Positions 57,531-64,000 of a stretch of DNA of 64,000 nt are shown here, piece after piece. Where the stretch lies: the NCBI RefSeq assembly GCF_963259705.1, contig NC_081861.1:107910102-107974101 (forward strand). Reading direction: 5' to 3'. Position 1 is the first letter of the stretch. Every line of letters begins with the position of its first letter. Below the pieces are notes generated by a model. The model was not told the origin of the DNA. It searched no databases and saw only the letters and a list, made by a program, of their open reading frames with translations. The translations under genes were made by a program, and so were the position numbers. The DNA comes from Myotis daubentonii (taxonomy: Eukaryota; Chordata; Mammalia; Chiroptera; Vespertilionidae).

Positions 57531-58393
57531 TCCTATATAATAAAAAGGGAATATGCAAATTGACTGTCACTCTGCCACAAAGATGGAGGCACACACAGTA
57601 GAGGCAGGGTTTCCGCAACACAAGATGCTGCACCCACAGTGGAGGTGGAGTTCAGTAATGAGCCTTAATGAGCAATTAGCAGGGACCTGAGGCTATGCAC
57701 CCCCAACCCCATGGGGCTTGACAGAGGACCTCAGGCAATGCCCCACACCCTGGCACAAGGCCAGGGGAACTCAGGCCATGTTCCCCACCCAGCAGGGCTT
57801 GATGGGGACCTCAGGCCATGCCCCCCACCCAAGTGCTGGGCCAGGGGACCTGAGGCTGCACCCCCTTCCTGGTAGGGCTTCACAAGGATGGGACCAGCTG
57901 GGTCTGGATCTCGCCCAATAGGGGGGGCACGACCAGGTCTGAGTCTTGCGTGATTTTGAGGCGCACGTGGGTGGGCGGGGACTTGAGTCTGGGTCCCATA
58001 GTGTGCCCCGGACTCTGACAGGAGGAAGATTTTCATATACATTTTACTAATTTTCTTTCATCTCTGACATTTCTATTATAGAGAAAGGGCAAATAGCAAT
58101 ATTAAAATATTGCCTTGCCCTAACTGATTTGGCTCAGTGGATAGAGCATCGGCCTGCAGACTGAAGGGTCCCGGGTTCGATTCTGGTCAAGGGCATGTAC
58201 CTTGGTTGTGGGCACATCCCCAGTAGGGGGTGTGCAGGGGGCAGCCGATCAATGTTTCTCTCTCATCAATGTTTCTAACTCTCTATCCCTCTCCCTTCCT
58301 CTCTGTAAAAAATCAATAAAATATATTTAAAAAAATATTTCCTCTAATTAATCCCCTTTTAATGTGCATGAATGTCGTGCACCAGGCCATTAG
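57531..58393 (+). mobile_element. Non-autonomous Helitron (HeliBat-type) within L1, carrying a Ves SINE
   Basis: Begins TCCTATATAATAAAAAGG directly after ACCTA and ends CCATTAG (CTAG changed to TTAG) directly before T. A hairpin GTGCATGA...TCGTGCAC lies at 58364-58382. Removing it restores the L1 ORF2 start TACCTA/TCAATAATAACC, so the insertion is at A^T with no base gained or lost. The interior contains GC-rich diverged tandem units (57720-57880) and no Rep/helicase frame. A Ves SINE sits at 58117-58333. Confidence 0.93.
58117..58333 (+). mobile_element. Ves SINE inside Helitron
   Basis: GCCCTAACTGATTTGGCTCA start, B box GGGTTCGATTCTGG, ATCAATAAAATATATT tail. The flanks AAAATATTGCCTT and AAAATATTTCCTC look like an imperfect duplication. 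Third level of nesting: L1, Helitron, Ves. Confidence 0.93.
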
Positions 58394-59490
58394 TCAATAA
58401 TAACCTTAAATGTAAATAGATTGAATGCTCCACTCAAAAGAGATAGGGTGACTGAGTGGATAAGAAAACAAGCCCCATATATATATGCTGTCTACAAGAG
58501 ACCCACATCAGAACAAAAGATACACAGACTGAAAGTGAGGGGATGGAAAAAATACTCCATGCAAATGGGAAGGAAAGAAAAACTGTGGTAGCAATACTCA
58601 TAGCTGACAAAATAGACTTCAAAACAAAGGCCATAATGAGACAAAAAGAAGGCCACTACATAATCCTAAAGGGAATAATTTAATATGAAAAGTTTACCCT
58701 TGTAAACATATATACATTATATCCAATATAGGAACACTCAAGTACATAAAAATTCTCTTGATTAGCTTTACGGGAAAGACTGACTGCAATACAATCATAG
58801 TAGGGAACTTTAACACCCCACTGACATCATTGGATAGATCTTCCAGAGAAATAATCAACAAGGAAATGGAGGCCTTAAAAGACACACTAGATCAGATGGA
58901 TCTAACCTATATTTACAGAATATTTCACCCCAAAGCAACAGAATATACATTCTTCTCAAGTGCCCATGGGACATTCTCAAAGATAAACTGCATGTTGGGA
59001 CACAAAACAAGTCTATGCAAATTCAAGAAGATTGATATAATACCAAGCATTTTCTCAGATCACAATGGTATGAAGATATAAATCAACTACAATAAAAAAC
59101 TCAATAACACTCAAATACTTGGAGGCTAAATAGCATGTTATTAAACAATGAATGGGATACCAATGAGATCAAGCAAGAAATTAAAAACTTCCTGGAAATA
59201 AATGAACACACAATCACCCAAAACCCATAGGACACAGTGAACACAGTCCTGCAAGGGAAGTTCATAACATTACAGGCCTACCTCAAGAAGCAAGAAGAAA
59301 CACTGATAAACTATCTAACCATACAACTAAATGAAATTAAAAGAGAACAGAAAAAAATAAAGCCCAGATGAGGTAGAAGGAAGGAAATAATAAAGATCAG
59401 AGCAGAAATAAATGACATAGAGACAAAAATAAAAAAGTACAAAAGATCAATAAACTCAAGAGTTGGTTCTTTGAAAAGATAAACAAGGTT
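58394..59490 (+). pseudogene. Old L1 ORF2, endonuclease part, decayed
   Basis: Separate frames give CCLQETHIRTKDTQTE (active-site Glu region), IVGNFNTPLTSLDRSSREI (family norm GDFNTPLS; the catalytic Asp is Asn here) and IFSDHNGMKI (catalytic SDH). Frameshifts and stops separate them. The sequence ends near 59490. Confidence 0.88.
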
Positions 59491-61375
59491 GATTGTATTT
59501 TTATACACCAACAATGATCTCTGAGAAAGAGAAACTAAAAATAAAATTCCATTTACCATTGCAACAGCGACAAAAAATAAGATACTTAGGAATAAACTTA
59601 ATGAAGGAGGTAAAAGACCTATACTTGGAAAATTATAGGACCTTGAATAAAGAAATGAAGATACAAACATATGGACATGTATACCATGTTCATGTATTGG
59701 TAGAATTAACATCATTAAAATGTCCATACTACCTAAAGCAATCTATAGATTCAATGAAATCCTTGTTAAAATACCAACAGCATACCTCGCAGAACTAGAA
59801 CAAATACTCCAAAAATGTATATGAAAACATACAGTACCCCAAATAGCTGCAGCAATCCTGAGAAAGAAGAACAAAGTTGGAAGAATCACTATACCAGATA
59901 TGAAACTATACTATGAAGCCATTATAAGCAAAACAGCCTGGTACTGGCACAAGAATAAGCATATAGACCAATGGATCAGAACAAAGACCCCAGAAATTGA
60001 CCCACACCATTATGATCAATTAATATTTGACAAAGCGGGCAAGAACATACAATGCAGTAAAGACATTCTCTTCAACAAATGGTGTTGGGAAAACTGGACT
60101 GACGCATGCAAAAAAAAAAAAAAAGAAAATACAACTAGACCACCAACTTACACCATACACAAGAATAAATTCAAAATGAATAAAATACTTAAATGTAAGG
60201 CATGAAACCATAAAAATCTTAGAAGAAAACATAGGCAGTAAAATCTCAGACATCTCACATAGAAGAATTTTTGTTAATATATCTCCAGAGCAAAGGAAAC
60301 TAAGGAGAAAATAAACAAATGGTACTACATAAAAATAAAAAGCTTCTGCATAGCAAAAGAAACCACCATCAAAATGAAAAGGGAGCCCACTTTATGGGAG
60401 AAGATATTTGCCAATGATACACCTGATAAGGATTAATATCCAAAATATATAAAGTAGTCATACAACTCACCAAAAGGAGCACAAACAATCCAATTAAAAA
60501 ATAGGCAGAAGACCTCAATAGACATTTCTTCAAAGAGGACATACAAATGGCCAGAAGACATGAAAAAATGCTTAGTCACTTATCATCAGAGAAATGCAAA
60601 TTAAAGCCACAATGCGATATCACCTCATACCTGTCAGAATGGCTATCATTAAAAAATCAACAAACAACAAGTGCTGGTGAGGATGTAGAGAAAAGGGAAC
60701 ACTTGTGCACTGCTGGTGGGAATGCAGACTGGTCCAGCCACTATGGAAAACAGTATGGAGTTTCCTCAAAAAGTTAAAAATGGAATTTCCATTTGACCCA
60801 GTGACCCCACTTCTGGGAATATATAATAAAGCCTCCCAAAACAACAATTAGAAAGAATGCATGTACCCCTATGTTCACAGCAGTGTTATTTAGAATAACT
60901 AAGATTTGAAAACAGCCCAAGTGTCCATCAATAGATCAATGGATACAAAACTGTAGGACATTTACACAGTGGAATACTATGCAGCTGTAAAAAAGAGGGA
61001 TCTCTTACTCTTTGGGACAGCATGGATGGACCTGGAGAATATTATGCTAAGTGAAATAAGCCAATCTGAGAAAGACAAATATTACATAATCTCACTTATT
61101 TGTGGAATCTAGTGAACAAAATGAATTGACCAACAAAATAAGATATGAAGCACGGAGGCTTGGAACAAACTGACATAACTCTATGTGGAAATGTGGGAAT
61201 GAGAAGATATAAACCAAAGAACTTACATAATTATATGCATAGCCCATGGACAATGCAATAGGCGGGTGAAGACTGGAGCAAAAGAAACCTGGAGGAGGAG
61301 ATAAGGGGGGAAAATGGGAGACAACTGTAATACTATCAACAATAAAAAATATTTTTTAAAGTAAAAAAAATAAAT
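59491..61375 (+). pseudogene. Old L1 ORF2 C-terminal part and 3' UTR; reverse transcriptase missing
   Basis: The text jumps from the linker after the endonuclease to FLYTNND-like sequence near the end of the RT region, so the polymerase core is deleted. The C-terminal part follows ([25 protein letters not shown]-type and [18 protein letters not shown] in shifted frames), then a 3' UTR ending AACAATAAAAAATATTTTTT. Confidence 0.88.
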
Positions 61376-61649
61376 GTGCCCAGCACTTACATTCATTAGT
61401 ACTTGAAATTACAATCATAATGCCTACTTACCCACCATATCTTGCCTCACAAGATACTTCAGCATCACTAAACACTACAGTACCCACTGAGTGTATCTTC
61501 CGAAAGAGGTAGCTTTGTTGTGTGTATATACACTATTGAATCTAGCTTACCACCACCATTTTGGAGAGGAGGTGAATATCATGAAGCTGGCTCATCAGCT
61601 TTTATCTGCTGGGTGAACAAAAGATAGTGATTCACTGCTGGTCACTTAC
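61376..61649. other. Unique spacer
   Basis: Between the old L1 and a MIR. Nothing recognised. Confidence 0.5.
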
Positions 61650-62390
61650 TATCCCTAAGTACTGTAAAAGAAGTTTTACATGGATTTTCTGTCATCCTAT
61701 CAACTTTATGAGGTTTTATAGGTGAGGAACTGTTAGGGGCAGAAATAAAATATTGGGGACTAGCTATAATTATAAGAAATATTAATCATGCTGTTAACCG
61801 TGATGGTTTTGTTTTGATTACAGAAAGCACATTCTAAACTGTCTGAGAGTTGTATGACCTGGGACATGGAGCTTACATCGGAATGCAGTCCATCCTCCTT
61901 TCCAGAGAACTGCCTACCCTTATGGAAAGATTTACAACCTGTGGCTAAACAATCTAGTCCCGGAGGCATCTGCCCTCTGCAACTCCCCACGCCCTCCCAG
62001 GCTGCATGGCCTGTAACCTGTAACCATTATACCTTGCCTACTTTCCCATGCCTGTAATTCTTGCTCTCTCTTGCCTTCTACCCAATATAAGCACCTGGCT
62101 TATGTGGAGAGGCAGATCAGGTTTTTGTGGATGACCTGCTACTCTTCCATACTGATAGCATTATTTGAGTGAATGCTCATATATGATTCAATCCTGTCTC
62201 TGCTTAATTTTCTCAAGTAATAACAGGCAGCCCAGACCCATTGGTTGTCTGGTTATAGAACTGAGGCACAGACACAGAAAGGTTGAAAACTTCCCGAAGT
62301 TAGACAATGAGTAAGTGATAGGTCTGAGATTTGAAAATAGGGCACCTCATTTTAGAGTCTAAGCTCTTATCTATATTATACTGCTAGATA
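61650..62390 (+). mobile_element. MIR split by an LTR
   Basis: The left part (to TTTATAGGTGAGGAAC, 61730) and right part (GAACTGAGGCACAGACACAG from 62268) join into the MIR core GTGAGGAACTGAGGCACAG; the right part continues with GTGATAGGTCTGAGATTTG. Confidence 0.7.
61731..62267 (+). mobile_element. Probable solo LTR (endogenous retrovirus class uncertain)
   Basis: 537 bp inserted cleanly in a MIR. Starts TGTTAGGGGC and is flanked by GAAC on both sides (61727-61730 and 62268-62271). A TATA-like CCAATATAAGCACC lies at about 62082. The end reads TTATA, not the usual CA; an alternative end TAATAACA occurs at about 62225. No coding sequence. Confidence 0.6.
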
Positions 62391-62392
62391 AT

Positions 62393-64000
62393 TATATTTT
62401 TATTCTTTATTTGTCAAGGTATTACATATGAGTCCTTATCCCCTAATGCCCCCCACTCCCAGTTTGTACCCTCACCCCCCCCATGTCCGTATCCATTGGT
62501 CAGACTTATATGCATGGATACAAGTCCTTTGGTTGATCTCTCCCATTCCCCCCACCCTTCCCTGCCTTCCTTCTGAGGTTTGATGGACTGATCAATGCTT
62601 CTCTATCTCTGGATCTGTTTTTGTTCATCAGTTTATGTTGTTCATTATATTCCACAAATGAGTGAGATCATGTGATATTTATCTTTCTCCAACTGGCTTA
62701 TTTCGCTTAGCATAATGCTCTCCAGGTCCATCCATGCTGTTGCAAATGGTAGGAGTTCCTTCCTTTTTACAGCAGCTTAGTATTCCATTGTGTAGATGTA
62801 CCAGTTTTCTAAGCCACTCATCTGCTGATGGGCACTTAGGCTGTTTCCAAATCTTAGCTATTGTAAATTGTGCTGCTATTAACATAGGGGTGCATATATT
62901 CTTTCTGATTGGTGTTTTGAGTTTCTTAGAATATATTCCTAGAAGTGGGATCACTGGATCAAATGGCAGTTCCATTTTTAATTTTTTGAGGAAACTCCAT
63001 ACTGTTTTCCACAGTGGCTGCACCAGTCAACATTCTCATTAGCAAAGTACTAGGGTTTCCTTTTCTCCGCATCCTCACCAACACTTGTCGTTTGTTGATT
63101 TGTTGATGATAGCCATTCTGACAGGTGTGAGATGGTACCTCATTGTCATTTTGATTTGCATCTCTTGGATGATTAGTGACTCTGAGCATGTTTTCATATG
63201 TCTCTTGGCCTTCTGTATGCCTTCTTTTGAAAAGTATCTATTTAGGTCAGTTGCCCATTTTTTTTTGGATTGTTTATCTTCCTTTTGTTAAGTTGTATGA
63301 GTTGCCTGTAAATGTTGGAAATTAAACTCTTATCTAAGATAACATTTGCAAATATGTTCTCCCATGCAGTGGGCTTTTTTGTTGTTTTGTTGATGGTTTC
63401 TTATGATGTGCAGAAACTTTTTATTTTGATGTAATCCCATTTGTTTATTTTCTCTTTAGTTTCCATTGCCCTAGGAGCTGTATCAGTGAAGATATTGCTT
63501 TGGCATATGTCTGAGATTTTGCTGCCTGTGGATTCCTCTAAGATTTTTATGGTTTCCCATCTTATGTTTAAACCCTTTATCCATTTTGAGTTTATTTTTG
63601 TGTATGGAGTAAGTTGGTGGTCTAGTTTCATTTTTTTGTATGTATCTGTCCAATTTTCCCAGCACCATATATTGAAGAGATTGTCTTAACTCCATTGTAT
63701 TCTCTTGCCTCCTTTGTCAAATATTAATTGAGCATAGTGATTTGGGTCAGTTTCTGGGTTCTCTGTTCTATTCCATTGGTCTACTACTATATGTCTGTTC
63801 TTATGCCAGTACCAGGCAGTTTTGAGGACAGTGGCTTTGTAATGTAGCTTGATATCTGGTATTGAGATCCCTCTTACTTTGTTCTTTTTCAGGATTGCTG
63901 CAGCTATTTGGGGTCTTTTTTTATTCCATATGAATTTTTGGAGAGTTTGTTCTAGGTCTGTGAAATATGCCTTTGGTATTTTAATGGGGAGTGCATTGAA
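62393..64000 (-). mobile_element. L1 (ORF2 C-terminal part, 3' UTR), running off the window
   Basis: 3' end at the left (TTTTTATTCTTTATTTGTCA). Coding pieces read leftwards: [39 protein letters not shown] and [15 protein letters not shown], in different frames, so decayed. Better preserved than the plus-strand L1 facing it. Confidence 0.9.

Noticed and set aside
57718..58042. Pro/Gly-rich open frames on both strands
   Set aside because: GC-rich tandem units inside a Helitron; no recognisable protein.

Overview
The window is mammalian nuclear DNA, almost certainly from a vesper bat (Vespertilionidae). It carries ten or so tRNA-derived Ves SINEs, Helitrons with HeliBat-type ends, several hAT elements and many L1 copies. 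This mix of Ves SINEs with HeliBat-type rolling-circle elements is a hallmark of that family. There are no prokaryotic-style genes, CRISPR arrays or rRNA genes.

The only cellular gene recognised is POF1B, an actin-binding epithelial junction protein that is X-linked in human. It lies on the minus strand and its 5' half fills 3.5-51.1 kb. Eight coding exons could be placed to the base, with GT/AG boundaries and compatible phases throughout: 50499-50780, 35543-35617, 33205-33285, 24687-24788, 19251-19433, 9019-9149, 5119-5146 and 3524-3598. They join into 957 nt (319 codons) with no stop. A probable non-coding first exon ends at 50961. The rest of the gene (coiled-coil C-terminal half) lies beyond position 1.

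The introns hold layered repeats: old L2, MIR, MLT1 and L1 fragments, hAT elements (23597-24209 with a perfect 8-bp target duplication; 44749-44954; a decayed one at 7774-8078), Helitrons (27617-28092 complete; one ending at 42848), Ves SINEs and microsatellites.

Right of POF1B (52-64 kb) the DNA is a repeat nest. An old, near full-length L1 (about 52.0-61.4 kb, plus strand, head-to-head with POF1B) was hit by a Ves SINE, by a 2.2-kb ORF1-only L1 derivative with an intact 316-codon ORF1 and a target duplication (55030-57238), and by a Helitron (57531-58393) that itself carries a Ves SINE. Beyond it lie a MIR split by a probable LTR and a minus-strand L1 running off the right edge. A similar nest of L1 copies forms the left edge (1-2645).

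The most notable items are the intact half-L1-type element, the base-exact Helitron insertion into L1, the tandemly duplicated POF1B exons, a possible in-frame N-terminal extension of POF1B, and an unexplained 165-bp direct duplication at 48.6/49.2 kb.
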